A stretch of 64,000 nucleotides of DNA, from NCBI RefSeq assembly GCF_001887355.1, contig NZ_MPIN01000003.1, forward strand, positions 686,278-750,277, given 5' to 3'. This document shows positions 1-9,130 of this stretch, piece by piece (the stretch's first letter is position 1; every line of letters starts with the position of its first letter). Below the pieces are notes generated by a model, which saw only the letters and a list, made by a program, of their open reading frames with translations, was not told the DNA's origin and did no database searches. The stretch is from Cystobacter ferrugineus. Its GTDB lineage: Bacteria > Myxococcota > Myxococcia > Myxococcales > Myxococcaceae. The position numbers were made by a program, and so were the translations under genes.

Positions 1-1
1 C

Positions 2-3000
2 CCGAGCGTGGCGGCCTTCACGCTCAACGGCAAGCCCGCGGGTGAGGTCACCCTGGCGCCCAAGGGGCAGTCGGGCGCCTCGCTGGCACTCCGGGTGACG
101 TTCACCGCGCCCGCGCAGGAAGGCCTGGTGTCGGGCAACATCACCCTCACCAACAAAGACACCACGGACCCGGACTACAAAACCTACGTCATTGAGTTGA
201 AGGGCAACTCCACCAGGCCTGATCTGAAGACCGACCCCGTGGGGGGACTGGACTTCGGCACTCTGCGCGCCGGGACGACCTCGACGGAGCGAACGGTGAC
301 GGTACGCAACGAGGGCCAGCGCGCCGTCACGTTCTCCGCCGTCAGCGCCCCGAGCGTGGCGGCCTTCACGATCAGCGACAAACCCCAGGGCTCGGTGACC
401 CTGGCACCAAAGGATCAGCCGGGATCTTCGTTGTCGTTCAAGGTGCGGTTCACGGCGCCCGTGGACACGCTCTCGCTCATTCAGGGCTCCTTCGTGCTCA
501 GCGGTACGGACTCTGATTACCCCACTTATCAAGTCAACCTGAAAGGCGAGTCCGTCAAGCCTGACATCAAGCCCGTGAATCCTGTCGACTTCGGCGAAGG
601 GGTGGTCAATGCCGAGACATCCAGGGAGGTGACCATCACCAACCTGGGTTCTGGCGCCGTCATCTTCGACCAGGTTTTCATCCAGGGAGATCCCGCGTTT
701 TCGTTGTTCCCAGTTCGAGACCGCTATACCAAGTTGGAAATTCCCGGTGGAAACAGCCACACGTTGACGGTGCGTTTTCGCCCCATCGCCGATTCACAGG
801 GGGCGCGTCTTGAGGCGAAGCTCAAGCTCTATAGTGAAGACACAGGGGTTGGGGTGGGAGGGGTTTTCGAGGTGAGCCTGGGTGGTGTGGCGATAATGCC
901 TCTGCTCCAGATGAACACGACCCCAATCAGCTTTGGCGATCAGAACGTGGGAGCTCCGGCGATGAGCATTCCCATTGCCGTACGTAACGCGGGCACCGGC
1001 AACTTGATCCTCTCCAACATCTCCACGAGCAACGCGGCTTTCTCGGTCCCCTCTCCGTCCATCTCGGTACCGAGGGATGACAATACAAAGAAGATCGAGG
1101 TGACGTTCTCCCCGAGCGGGGAGGGGCCGTTCACGGGAAACCTCACGTTCTCGACCAACGATCCAAACAACAAGACGGTCTCCATCCTGCTGTCGGGAAA
1201 TGGAAGGCGCTTGCTCAAGGTGCAACCAGCGGCACCCCATCAGATCACCTTCAGTTCCGTCATCGTGGGAACCACCGCGCAACAGCCTGTCACGCTCACC
1301 AACGATGGCACCTTGCCCATCGTGGTGGATCGACCGGTCTTCCCCTCGGGCTCGCCGTTCAGCAGCAACTTCTCGGGCTCTTCCGTCACCCTCGGTCCCA
1401 GCCGGCCCTCCTATACGTTTCAGTTCACGTTCACGCCGACGGACACCACCACGAGGAGCGAGAACATCGATCTGAACAGCACGGCCTACAACAGCGTCAT
1501 CTCCTTCCCACTGACGGGGAGCGCGGCCCAGCCCAGGCTCACGCTCCAAGTGAAGGATAGAGTCAACCAGAGCGAACTCAATTTTGGCGATGTGAACGTG
1601 GGCCAGCTCGGTGAGGAGACCCTCATCATCACGAACACGGGTGACGCGGATCTGACGCTGGGCGCATTGACCTCCACACTCACCCAGTTCAAACCCCTGG
1701 CGTTGACGAAGACCCGCCTGCCGCCCAACGATCACGTCGAGGCCAGGGTGCAGTTCTCACCTGACGCCAACGGTCTGTTCTCGGCGAATCTCCAGATCAG
1801 CGCGAACGTTTCGGGAAGCCCCGTGACCTTTCCCATGAGAGGAAATGGCTTGTCGGCCATCATCGGACTGAACCAGGACTCGTTCCAATTCAGTCCGCAG
1901 AAGTTGGCGGTAGCCAGCGATCCCCAGACCCTCGCGATCAGCAATAGTGGCAGGTCCAATCTGGTGATCAGGCAACTGACGTTGTCCCCGGGGTTCTCGT
2001 TCGCGCCTCCCGTGACGCTCCCGTCGAACGACCATCCTCTGGAGATTCCCTATGGAGAGACCCGGGAGTTCAAGCTGGTCTTCACGCCGACGGCCTTGGG
2101 GCCCGTGGCCAATGGCTCATTGAGCATCTACAGCAATGCCATCAATGCCACCTCGAATCCCATGTCCTTGTCTTTGAGGGGAACGGGTATCGACGGGATT
2201 GGCGCGACGTCTCCTTCCCGGGAGTTGAGTTTCACGTCCACGCCTGTTGGCAACACCAGGCAGCAAACCCTCCGTATCACGAACTCGGGGAGCTACCCCC
2301 TGACGATCACGAGCGCCACGGCCACGAGCGACCTGGAGCCGAATCCATTCAAGATCGTGAATTTCGAGGCCGGCCGTGTCGTGCAACCGACTACGGGGGG
2401 GAGCGACGGGGGGACCGTGGGAGACGTCTACGATCTCCTTGTCGACTTCCTTCCGAAGTTCCATGGGCGTCAGACGGGGACCCTCGCCCTCGAGACCAAC
2501 TCCGCGACCCTGCCTCGCATCAATATCGCGCTGAGCGGCATGGCCGAGGGGGCCGAAGCGGCCTTCCTTTCGCCGGGCCAGATCAACTTCGGCAAGGTCA
2601 ACGTGCAATCCAGCGCCCCCGAGCAACTCCTGCGTGTGGAGAACAGGGGACAGGCCACTCTGACCATTCAGGAGATCAACTTCACGAACAAGTCCGCGGA
2701 TGCGGGAACGTCCACCTACGATGACACGCGCGAGATTTTCGGCGTTGCTCCCAGCGAGGATGGTGGGTTGCGTCTGCCCATGAACGTGGACGCGGGTGCC
2801 AATGTCGCCATCCCCTTGACCTTCAGGCCGATCACGGTGGGCACACGCGAGGCAGTGGTCACGGTGAAGTCCAATGCCAGGGACATCTGGAAGGATGCCA
2901 TCGGGGAAGGAACCACGCCCGTTCTCACGTTGGATCCCGACAGGCTGGAGTTCAAGGGCGTCCTGGTGGGGACTTCCCAGACGCTGCCCCTGCTGATCAA

Positions 3001-4351
3001 AAACACCGGGAGGGGTGATCTCGACATCGCGAACATCACCATGCCGCAGACCGGAGAGCAGGTCTTCTCCTTTCAACCCAACATCACTTCCTACAAGCTT
3101 CTCCCTCAGGGGGAGATCACTCTCTGGGTGACGTTCAGTCCCACGGTGGACAAGACTTCTTCCGAGGTCTTGTTGACGGTCAACCCCGTTCCTGGGTCTC
3201 TGGCGTTTCCCATGTCGGCGAAACTGATCGGCAAGGGAGTGACCGATCAGCTCTCGGTGGACTCCGAACTGGAGTTCGGCAAGCAACTCATCAACAACCA
3301 GGCGCGTCGGACTCTACACATCACCAACGCGACCAACAATGAAGTCACCATCCTTCGGATGGGCGTGGACTCTGGGTCTGGGTGCACATCTCAGTTCAGG
3401 ACAGATTCCGCGCACTCGACCAGCTTCCCCGTGGACGCCTTGGCGACAGAAGAGGTGGAAATCACTTTCACGCCGACGGTCGAAGGTCCACTGACTTGCA
3501 ATCTCAGGGTTGAGTACGCCGAAAAGAAGATTCAGGTGGCGTTGCGCGGGGAAGGAATCCGAAAGATTCTCTCCGTCGACAAGCCGGCATTGGACTTCGG
3601 CAGACTCCGCGCGGGGCTCGACCGGCGGGAGCAGCAGTTCACGCTCACGAACCTGAGCGATGATGAAGTCACCCTGGCCGTGCCGCAGGAGGAGCAGACC
3701 ACCGGTGAGCGCTTCACGCTCAAGGAGATGGACAGACTGAAGACCGGTGTGAAACTCGGGCCGGGTGAAGTCATTCCCCTCACCGTGGAGTACCAGCCCC
3801 TGGGAGAGACGCGCTCCGAAAGCACGTTGTGGTTTGGGACGGACAAGCCTTACTCCTCGCGCGCGGTGTCGGTCCATCTGACTGGTGAGGCGACGAGGCA
3901 ATTCCTGGGGGTCAAGGAGTCCGATCTGGATTTCGGCCGGGTGGATGTCGGTAAAGAGTCGGAGTCCAAGACCATCACCGTCTTGAACGGTTCGTCCCAG
4001 ATCCAACGGGTGTTCGTTACCTTGAAGAACGAAGAGGAAGCCCCTCAGGGGGAGTTGCCCTTCTTCACGAACGTGGGCGCGAGCGGTCTGGATATTCCCG
4101 CCCAGGGAAGCGCCACGTTCGAGGTGAAGTTCCATCCCCGCAGGACGGGAGACATCCGGGATGAGGTCCAGATCAAGTCGCAGGACTCCACCACGACCGA
4201 TGTGGTGCTCTCCGTGAAGGGCGTGGGCCGAACCCTGTCGGGGCAGGGCAATGGTCTGGGGTGCTCCGCGGGCGGTGCCTGGGGAAGCGCGAGCGTGCTG
4301 GCGCTGCTGGCGCTCGTGGGCCTGCGCTCGCGGCGACGGAGGCGGGAGTAG
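2..4351 (+). CDS. ASH/HYDIN-repeat (choice-of-anchor D) surface protein with MYXO-CTERM-like tail, 5' partial
   Basis: The reading frame is open from the left edge, and the first residues repeat the SVAAFT segment seen again near base 355, so the N-terminus lies outside the window. About 1,450 residues remain. They form some twelve tandem Ig-like ASH/choice-of-anchor D modules of roughly 110-130 residues, each opening with a motif like LDFGxVxVG followed by a strand ending in NxG (for example LNFGDVNVG, INFGKVNV, LDFGRVDVG). The C-terminus has a Gly-Cys, a hydrophobic segment (ASVLALLALVGL) and an RSRRRRR cluster, the arrangement of a MYXO-CTERM signal that is processed and anchored to the outer surface. 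It is probably an exported, surface-anchored structural or adhesive protein. Only 4 bp separate it from the next gene, but a functional link to the T6SS is not shown. Confidence 0.85.
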   Translation, partial: PSVAAFTLNGKPAGEVTLAPKGQSGASLALRVTFTAPAQEGLVSGNITLTNKDTTDPDYKTYVIELKGNSTRPDLKTDPVGGLDFGTLRAGTTSTERTVTVRNEGQRAVTFSAVSAPSVAAFTISDKPQGSVTLAPKDQPGSSLSFKVRFTAPVDTLSLIQGSFVLSGTDSDYPTYQVNLKGESVKPDIKPVNPVDFGEGVVNAETSREVTITNLGSGAVIFDQVFIQGDPAFSLFPVRDRYTKLEIPGGNSHTLTVRFRPIADSQGARLEAKLKLYSEDTGVGVGGVFEVSLGGVAIMPLLQMNTTPISFGDQNVGAPAMSIPIAVRNAGTGNLILSNISTSNAAFSVPSPSISVPRDDNTKKIEVTFSPSGEGPFTGNLTFSTNDPNNKTVSILLSGNGRRLLKVQPAAPHQITFSSVIVGTTAQQPVTLTNDGTLPIVVDRPVFPSGSPFSSNFSGSSVTLGPSRPSYTFQFTFTPTDTTTRSENIDLNSTAYNSVISFPLTGSAAQPRLTLQVKDRVNQSELNFGDVNVGQLGEETLIITNTGDADLTLGALTSTLTQFKPLALTKTRLPPNDHVEARVQFSPDANGLFSANLQISANVSGSPVTFPMRGNGLSAIIGLNQDSFQFSPQKLAVASDPQTLAISNSGRSNLVIRQLTLSPGFSFAPPVTLPSNDHPLEIPYGETREFKLVFTPTALGPVANGSLSIYSNAINATSNPMSLSLRGTGIDGIGATSPSRELSFTSTPVGNTRQQTLRITNSGSYPLTITSATATSDLEPNPFKIVNFEAGRVVQPTTGGSDGGTVGDVYDLLVDFLPKFHGRQTGTLALETNSATLPRINIALSGMAEGAEAAFLSPGQINFGKVNVQSSAPEQLLRVENRGQATLTIQEINFTNKSADAGTSTYDDTREIFGVAPSEDGGLRLPMNVDAGANVAIPLTFRPITVGTREAVVTVKSNARDIWKDAIGEGTTPVLTLDPDRLEFKGVLVGTSQTLPLLIKNTGRGDLDIANITMPQTGEQVFSFQPNITSYKLLPQGEITLWVTFSPTVDKTSSEVLLTVNPVPGSLAFPMSAKLIGKGVTDQLSVDSELEFGKQLINNQARRTLHITNATNNEVTILRMGVDSGSGCTSQFRTDSAHSTSFPVDALATEEVEITFTPTVEGPLTCNLRVEYAEKKIQVALRGEGIRKILSVDKPALDFGRLRAGLDRREQQFTLTNLSDDEVTLAVPQEEQTTGERFTLKEMDRLKTGVKLGPGEVIPLTVEYQPLGETRSESTLWFGTDKPYSSRAVSVHLTGEATRQFLGVKESDLDFGRVDVGKESESKTITVLNGSSQIQRVFVTLKNEEEAPQGELPFFTNVGASGLDIPAQGSATFEVKFHPRRTGDIRDEVQIKSQDSTTTDVVLSVKGVGRTLSGQGNGLGCSAGGAWGSASVLALLALVGLRSRRRRRE

Positions 4352-4355
4352 CCGG

Positions 4356-6035
4356 ATGGCCTTCGACGTCCGAAAGATCCTCGAGCAGCTCGAGGCGGGG
4401 TCCCCCGCGGAGCCGGGAGTTCCCACCTGGCAGCAGGAGAGCTGGGACCGGTCCGAGGAGTTCTTCGGCGCGCTCGTCGCGGCCCACGTGGGCCGCGGAG
4501 CTCCCCTCAAGAGCCGGGTGGGCCAGCACTACGACTTCTTCCACGACGCCGTGGTGCGCCACGCGAACACGGACCGCATCGCGCTGCGGCTCCATGATCG
4601 CCGCGGCGGCTGGCAGGTGCTGGGCTACCGGCAATTGCACGAGCAGGCGGCGCGGCGGGCCACCGAGTGGGCGCGGCAAGGCGTCAAGGCCGGCGCCAAG
4701 GTGTGCCTGCTCTACCCGGTGGGCAGCGAGCTGCTCATCTCCCTCGCGGCGGCCCTGGGCCTGGGCGCGTGCATCAGCCTGTTGCCGCCGCAAGGCCGGC
4801 AGTTCATCGCGCACCGGCTGGCCACGCTCGAGCCGGACCACATCGCCACCGAGCCGCACCAGACGCTCCTGGTGGCGGGCTTCGAGAAGAAGGTGCTGCA
4901 GAGCCGGGGACAGGCCGCTCCGGCCTTCACCTCGCACACGGCCAGGCCGGAAGAGCCCGTGGGCCTGTTGTTCTCCCCGCTGGTGGAGCCCGCGGGGACT
5001 CCCGTGGTGTTGACGGCGGAGGATGCCTGGCGCGGGGCGTTGGTGGACGGCCTGCTCACCTTCGGCCTGGGTCCGGGCGAGCACCTGTGCGCTCCGGGCT
5101 ACCACTTCCTGCAACACCTGCCCGCGTTCCTGCTCACCACCTTGCTGCGCGGGGCCACCTACCTCCACCTGGAGCTGGCGGACCTCGAGACGAATCCCGC
5201 GCTGCTCACCGAGCACCCGGTACGCGCGTTGGGGGTCACGCCGGCCTTGAGGGATCTGCTGCTGCGCGCGCGCACGCCCCTCAAGAACGTGGCCCACTGG
5301 TTCCGCAACCCCGAGGATCCCATCGACTGGCTGGCGTGGCGCGCCTGGGTCAAGCAGTGCGGGATGGCGGCGGTGCCCTCCGCGAACGTGCTCGTGGATC
5401 CCTCCGCGGGAGGCGCGGTGCTCGCCTCCCCACGGCAGGTGAGGGATCTGCACACCGAGGCGCCGCCCGCCGCGGGCCGGAGCTGGGCCCTGCGGGACGT
5501 GAACATGAGCGGCCAGCACGCGCCGGGGGACCTGGGTGTCTTCACCCTGCTGCCGGACAAGGAGCGGCCCCCGGGCTACGTGGTCCTCACGCGCGCCTAT
5601 GGGGTGTACCACTACGGCGGCCCCCGCACCGCCCGGCGCGACGGCCGGGTGTACCCGGGCGCCGAGGTCTCGCGGGCCGTCGAGCAGTTGCCCTTCGTCC
5701 GGGCCGCCACGGTGGTGCAAGCGCCCACGGGCGGCGTGGCCGGCCACTACCGACAGGTGCTGCTCGTCTTCACCGGGGCCCAGAAGCCCAACGAGGGCGC
5801 GTGGATGCAGGACATCCGCCGCTACCTCGAATTGCAGATGGGCGGCGAGCACCTGCCCGACCGGACGGAGTTCATCCCCCTGTACGCCCGCCGGGTGAAG
5901 GGGAGGGTGGATGAGGAGTGGTGCCGCTCGCAGTACCTGACGGGTGCGCTCCACCGGAAGAGCTCGGATCCGCTCTTCCGCTCGCTCACCGAGCTGCGCG
6001 GGCACCTGCTGGAAAAAGATGGCGCGGGTGTGTGA
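4356..6035 (+). CDS. Degenerate ANL-superfamily (AMP-binding-like) protein at head of T6SS operon
   Basis: I chose the ATG at 4356, 4 bp after the previous stop; an upstream extension would overlap that gene. The 559-residue product follows the acyl-CoA synthetase/adenylation fold: an N-terminal region (about residues 45-130, with IALRLHDR and VCLLYPVGSELL), a middle part, and a C-terminal small domain (ARRDGRVYPGAEVSRAVEQL) ending in RRVKGRVDEEW, which matches the A10 catalytic-lysine region. The phosphate-binding loop is not recognisable: the position of SGTTGxPK reads SPLVEPAGTPV. No YGxTE motif is visible. Adenylation activity is therefore doubtful. It stands directly before the PAAR-like gene of a T6SS operon, so a role as effector, adaptor or modifying enzyme of the spike tip is inferred from position only. 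Confidence 0.7.
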   Translation: MAFDVRKILEQLEAGSPAEPGVPTWQQESWDRSEEFFGALVAAHVGRGAPLKSRVGQHYDFFHDAVVRHANTDRIALRLHDRRGGWQVLGYRQLHEQAARRATEWARQGVKAGAKVCLLYPVGSELLISLAAALGLGACISLLPPQGRQFIAHRLATLEPDHIATEPHQTLLVAGFEKKVLQSRGQAAPAFTSHTARPEEPVGLLFSPLVEPAGTPVVLTAEDAWRGALVDGLLTFGLGPGEHLCAPGYHFLQHLPAFLLTTLLRGATYLHLELADLETNPALLTEHPVRALGVTPALRDLLLRARTPLKNVAHWFRNPEDPIDWLAWRAWVKQCGMAAVPSANVLVDPSAGGAVLASPRQVRDLHTEAPPAAGRSWALRDVNMSGQHAPGDLGVFTLLPDKERPPGYVVLTRAYGVYHYGGPRTARRDGRVYPGAEVSRAVEQLPFVRAATVVQAPTGGVAGHYRQVLLVFTGAQKPNEGAWMQDIRRYLELQMGGEHLPDRTEFIPLYARRVKGRVDEEWCRSQYLTGALHRKSSDPLFRSLTELRGHLLEKDGAGV

Positions 6036-6077
6036 GGATATGCCGTCCCTCCGTGAGGGGCGTCAAGGAGATGGGCC

Positions 6078-6464
6078 ATGGGAGTCCAGGTCGTCATGGG
6101 AGCCATGTTGCAGTGCAGCTTCGGGGTGGCGCCTTCGTCGTTGGTGGTGTTGCCCACCAACAAGACCCTGTCCACGACCCCCTCGGCCAACATCATGGAC
6201 AACAAGCCCCTGGTGAACATCCTGCCTTTCGGCATGTGCCAGTCTCCGGCCAACCCCACGGTGGCGGCGGCGACGGCGGCCGCGATGGGGGTCCTCACGC
6301 CCATGCCCTGCGTGCCCGCGACGGCGGCGCCCTGGATGCCCGGCTGTCCCAAGGTGCTCATCGGCAACATGCCGGCCGTGGACAGCAACTGCAAACTGAT
6401 GTGCAACTGGGGCGGGGTCATCCAGGTGGTCTCTCCGGGTCAGGTGACGGTGCAGAATGGCTGA
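6078..6464 (+). CDS. DUF4280 PAAR-like T6SS spike-tip protein
   Basis: This 128-residue protein has the DUF4280 pattern: an N-terminal GAMLQCSFG, then CQSPANP, PMPCVPATAAPW, and a C-terminal LMCNWGGVIQVVSPGQ. Its cysteines are regularly spaced. DUF4280 proteins are PAAR-like; Francisella IglG is the studied example and is thought to cap the VgrG spike of a non-canonical T6SS. AAGGAG lies 7 bp before the ATG. The next gene starts 8 bp inside its 3' end, showing translational coupling. No C-terminal toxin extension is present, so it is a plain tip protein rather than an evolved effector. Confidence 0.82.
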   Translation: MGVQVVMGAMLQCSFGVAPSSLVVLPTNKTLSTTPSANIMDNKPLVNILPFGMCQSPANPTVAAATAAAMGVLTPMPCVPATAAPWMPGCPKVLIGNMPAVDSNCKLMCNWGGVIQVVSPGQVTVQNG

Positions 6465-7476
6465 GCCCGCGCAGCAGCTCTCCCCCCTCGAGCCCCAGTT
6501 GCTCACCCAGGCGCTGTCGGCCGAGGCTCCGGATCTGGAGAGCACGGACGAGCGGCTGGAAAAGGTCAACGACCTGGTGTCGCGCAGTGCCTACGTCGAG
6601 GCGGCGCACGCGGCGCAGGCGCTGCTGGAGCAGGGTCTGTATGACGTGCGCCTGGTGGGGCCCTATCTGCTGGGGCTCTTCATGGAGCGAGGACTGGAGG
6701 CTCTGCCGACGCTCTTCCATTCGCTCTCCAGCACGCTGCTGATCAACTGGCAGTACTTCGGGCCGCGCGAGCGCAGGGATGTCTTCGCCGACGCGGGCCT
6801 GCGCTGGTTGCTCAAGGTGCTCAACAAGCACATCGAGCATCACGAGCGACTCAAGAACGAGACGTGGCAGCGCTGGTGCCAGGCGAGCAACCGCGAGCCA
6901 TTGGAGCAGGCGCTCGCGCTGAGCGAGGAGATCTTCGCCTCGTTCAACCGGGTGTTGCAGCGCAACGCCTGCGAGGCGCCCTTCCGCCGGCTCACCCAGT
7001 GGATGGAAGGGCATCTGCGCTCGCTGCCGGAGCCGGAACCCGAGCCTGAGTCCGAGCCCGAACCGGAAGCCGAGGCGGAGGTCGTTCCCGTGCGCGCGCG
7101 CACGGCGCCCACCGAGTCCGCGCGTGCCGCGTCCGCGTCGGCCGGGCCCACCCTGCCCGTGTCACCGGCGCTGGCGCAGCTCATGCGCAAGCTGGCCGCG
7201 TTCGACACGCTCATCGAGCGGCAGGACTACCGGCGCGCGACGGTGGTGGCGGCCGACGTGCTGCAGGTGGTGGAGCACTTCGATCCACGCGTGTACCTGC
7301 CCGCGTTGTTCTCCCGGTTCTTCGCCGGCTTGAGCACCAAGGCGGAGGAGGTGGAGCCCCTGCTGCAAAGCACTGACTCGCTGGGGTTCCGCGCGTTGGA
7401 TCAGCTCTACCGCGTGGACCTGGAGGCCTTCCTCGCCCAGGAAGATGGCATGAGCACGGGCGGGGATGAGGAGTAG
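6457..7476 (+). CDS. IglI-like T6SS protein
   Basis: A 339-residue helical protein with two similar halves joined by a Pro/Glu-rich linker (residues about 190-208). The N-terminal half contains VNDLVSRSAYVEAAHAAQALLEQG and the C-terminal half IERQDYRRATVVAADVLQVV, both suggesting paired repeats of the same helical module. This agrees with the T6SS IglI family, which is functionally linked to baseplate assembly in Francisella; a TssA/VasJ-like relationship is the alternative. It overlaps the DUF4280 gene by 8 bp and is followed after 4 bp by the TssG-like gene. No signal peptide or membrane segment is visible. The family name rests on recall of sequence pattern and on context, not on a profile search. 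Confidence 0.55.
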   Translation: MAEPAQQLSPLEPQLLTQALSAEAPDLESTDERLEKVNDLVSRSAYVEAAHAAQALLEQGLYDVRLVGPYLLGLFMERGLEALPTLFHSLSSTLLINWQYFGPRERRDVFADAGLRWLLKVLNKHIEHHERLKNETWQRWCQASNREPLEQALALSEEIFASFNRVLQRNACEAPFRRLTQWMEGHLRSLPEPEPEPESEPEPEAEAEVVPVRARTAPTESARAASASAGPTLPVSPALAQLMRKLAAFDTLIERQDYRRATVVAADVLQVVEHFDPRVYLPALFSRFFAGLSTKAEEVEPLLQSTDSLGFRALDQLYRVDLEAFLAQEDGMSTGGDEE

Positions 7477-7480
7477 GGCC

Positions 7481-8368
7481 ATGGACGGCCCGATCGAGCG
7501 GCGCATCCGCGAGCGCATTCGCGGCTTCGACATCCCCGCGCTGCTGGCGGTGCTCTCCGCGTCCGGTTACAGCGACGCGCAGATCGAGTACCGCAGCCAC
7601 CGCACCACCGTGCACCAGTCCCACCTGGTGCACGACATCCAGTTCATCCATCAGCCGAACAAGCGGGTGATCATCACGGTGAACATGGGGCTGCTCAGCG
7701 CGCAGTCTCCGCTGCCCTCGTTCCTGATGCAGACGATGGATCAGCTGGATCATGATCGGCTGGAGCGATTCATCGGCTATTTCGATCACCTGCTGCTGCA
7801 CGAATGCTTCACGGGTCTGTACCCGGAGCGGGACGAGGCGCTGCTGCCGGGCTGGAAGCAGACGCAGAGGGACCGGTTGCGCATGCTGCGCCCCACGAGT
7901 CCCAGCACCCTGCACTGGCTCTTCTCCAAGATCTACCCCGAGGTGGAGCTCTCCGTGCGCCGCGAGGTGCGCCAGCAGCGGGTGCCCGCGCGAGAGATGC
8001 GCCTGGGCGCCACCACGTTGGGGGAGGGGGACGCCATGGGAGGCTTCGCGTCCATTCCCACGGGAGGCATGGAGGTGAAGCTCTATTGTGACGAGCCCAT
8101 CTCCAGCAACGGCGTGCCCTGGGCCGTGGAGGCCCGCCGCCGCTTCGAGTCGGACCTGCTGCCGCTTTTGTCAGAGTCGGTGTTCATGCTGACCGTGTTC
8201 CTCGTGCTGAGGGATCAGGAGGCGGTGCTACGGATCGAGCAGGACAGCTACCTGGGCTACGAGCCGCTCCAGGATGCCTCCCTGTATACCCAACAGGTTC
8301 TTCTCTTCTCGGGAGACACGTCGAGTCCCTCCGAGCGCAACACCGACGTGTGGAGCAAGCGCCCTTGA
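7481..8368 (+). CDS. tssG: T6SS baseplate subunit TssG (divergent)
   Basis: I start at ATG 7481, which has AGGAG about 6 bp upstream, rather than at an ATG 15 bp earlier inside the previous gene. The 295-residue protein shows the TssG core: a strand-rich region (VIITVNMGLLSAQSPLPSF) equivalent to the VTVNFMGLxGPxGPLP motif, followed by a helical stretch FIGYFDHLLLHECFTGLYPE equivalent to FLDxFxHRLLSLFYRAW. TssG and TssF form the baseplate wedge with TssE and TssK, all of which are encoded downstream. It is the last gene before a 123-bp gap that precedes tssB, so tssB may have its own promoter. Confidence 0.65.
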   Translation: MDGPIERRIRERIRGFDIPALLAVLSASGYSDAQIEYRSHRTTVHQSHLVHDIQFIHQPNKRVIITVNMGLLSAQSPLPSFLMQTMDQLDHDRLERFIGYFDHLLLHECFTGLYPERDEALLPGWKQTQRDRLRMLRPTSPSTLHWLFSKIYPEVELSVRREVRQQRVPAREMRLGATTLGEGDAMGGFASIPTGGMEVKLYCDEPISSNGVPWAVEARRRFESDLLPLLSESVFMLTVFLVLRDQEAVLRIEQDSYLGYEPLQDASLYTQQVLLFSGDTSSPSERNTDVWSKRP

Positions 8369-8491
8369 CCCGTTTGTCCGCTTTTCTCTAGAGTGTTGAT
8401 CCACCACACAGTGGGTTGTTCTCCTGCGGTGCCGGGCGGCGGAGTCAGGGGTTCTGCGGGGGATGCAAACCGACTCGTGTAAGGAGATGCC

Positions 8492-9085
8492 GTGCCCATC
8501 CAGGATAACCTGCCCAAATCTCGCATCACGCTCACCTACCGCACCAACATCAACGGCCAGCCGGAAGAGGTGAAACTGCCTTTCCGCGTCGTGGTGACGG
8601 GAGACTTCTCGCTCGGCAGCTCCAAGGACCGGCAGCAGGATCTGGAAGAGCGGCAGTTGCGGTCGGTCAACGGCTCCAACCTCAACGATCTGATGAAGGA
8701 CATGGGAATGTCCCTCTCGTTCGAGGTGGACGACAAGATCAGCGCCGATGCGGGGGCGAAGATGTCGGTCACGCTGCCCATCGATCGGATGAAGTCCTTC
8801 CACCCGGACGAGATCGTCCACCACGTGCCCAAGCTCAAGGCGCTGCTCTTGATGCGCAAGCTGCTGCTGGAGATGCAGTCGGACATCGACAACCGCAAGG
8901 AGCTGCGGCGCACGCTGTACGAGCTGTTCTCCAACAAGGAGCAGCTCAAGCAGCTCCTGGAGAGCGATCAGCTCAAGGGGTTCGCGTCCATGCGCCTGCC
9001 CGTGGCGAAGGCCGCGGCGGCCGAGTCCACCCAGCCCGCCCTCGTGTCCGAGACCGTCCCCGCCACGGCGACCGTCAAGGCCTGA
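8492..9085 (+). CDS. tssB: T6SS contractile sheath small subunit TssB (VipA/IglA)
   Basis: The start is GTG, with AAGGAG 5 bp upstream. The 197-residue product has the canonical TssB order: RITLTYRTNINGQPEEVKLPF, then LPFRVVVTGDF, VNGSNLNDLM, and MKSFHPDEIVHHVPKLKALL. It polymerises with TssC into the contractile sheath in the cytoplasm. The C-terminal 25 residues are Ala/Thr-rich and variable. tssC follows after 45 bp. The 123 bp upstream contain a short dyad (CCAC-N6-GTGG near 8401-8415) but no promoter that I can identify with confidence. Confidence 0.95.
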   Translation: MPIQDNLPKSRITLTYRTNINGQPEEVKLPFRVVVTGDFSLGSSKDRQQDLEERQLRSVNGSNLNDLMKDMGMSLSFEVDDKISADAGAKMSVTLPIDRMKSFHPDEIVHHVPKLKALLLMRKLLLEMQSDIDNRKELRRTLYELFSNKEQLKQLLESDQLKGFASMRLPVAKAAAAESTQPALVSETVPATATVKA

Positions 9086-9130
9086 TCCTCCTCCTTTCCA
9101 TTCCTTTTCTTGCCGGGAAGCCCATCGCTC

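Noticed and set aside
4173-6005. Open frame of 610 codons antisense to the ANL-like gene
   Set aside because: No motif or ribosome site; the plus strand shows conserved ANL features.
8369-8491. Sigma-54 promoter ahead of tssB
   Set aside because: No TGGCAC-N5-TTGC match could be found by eye in the 123-bp gap.
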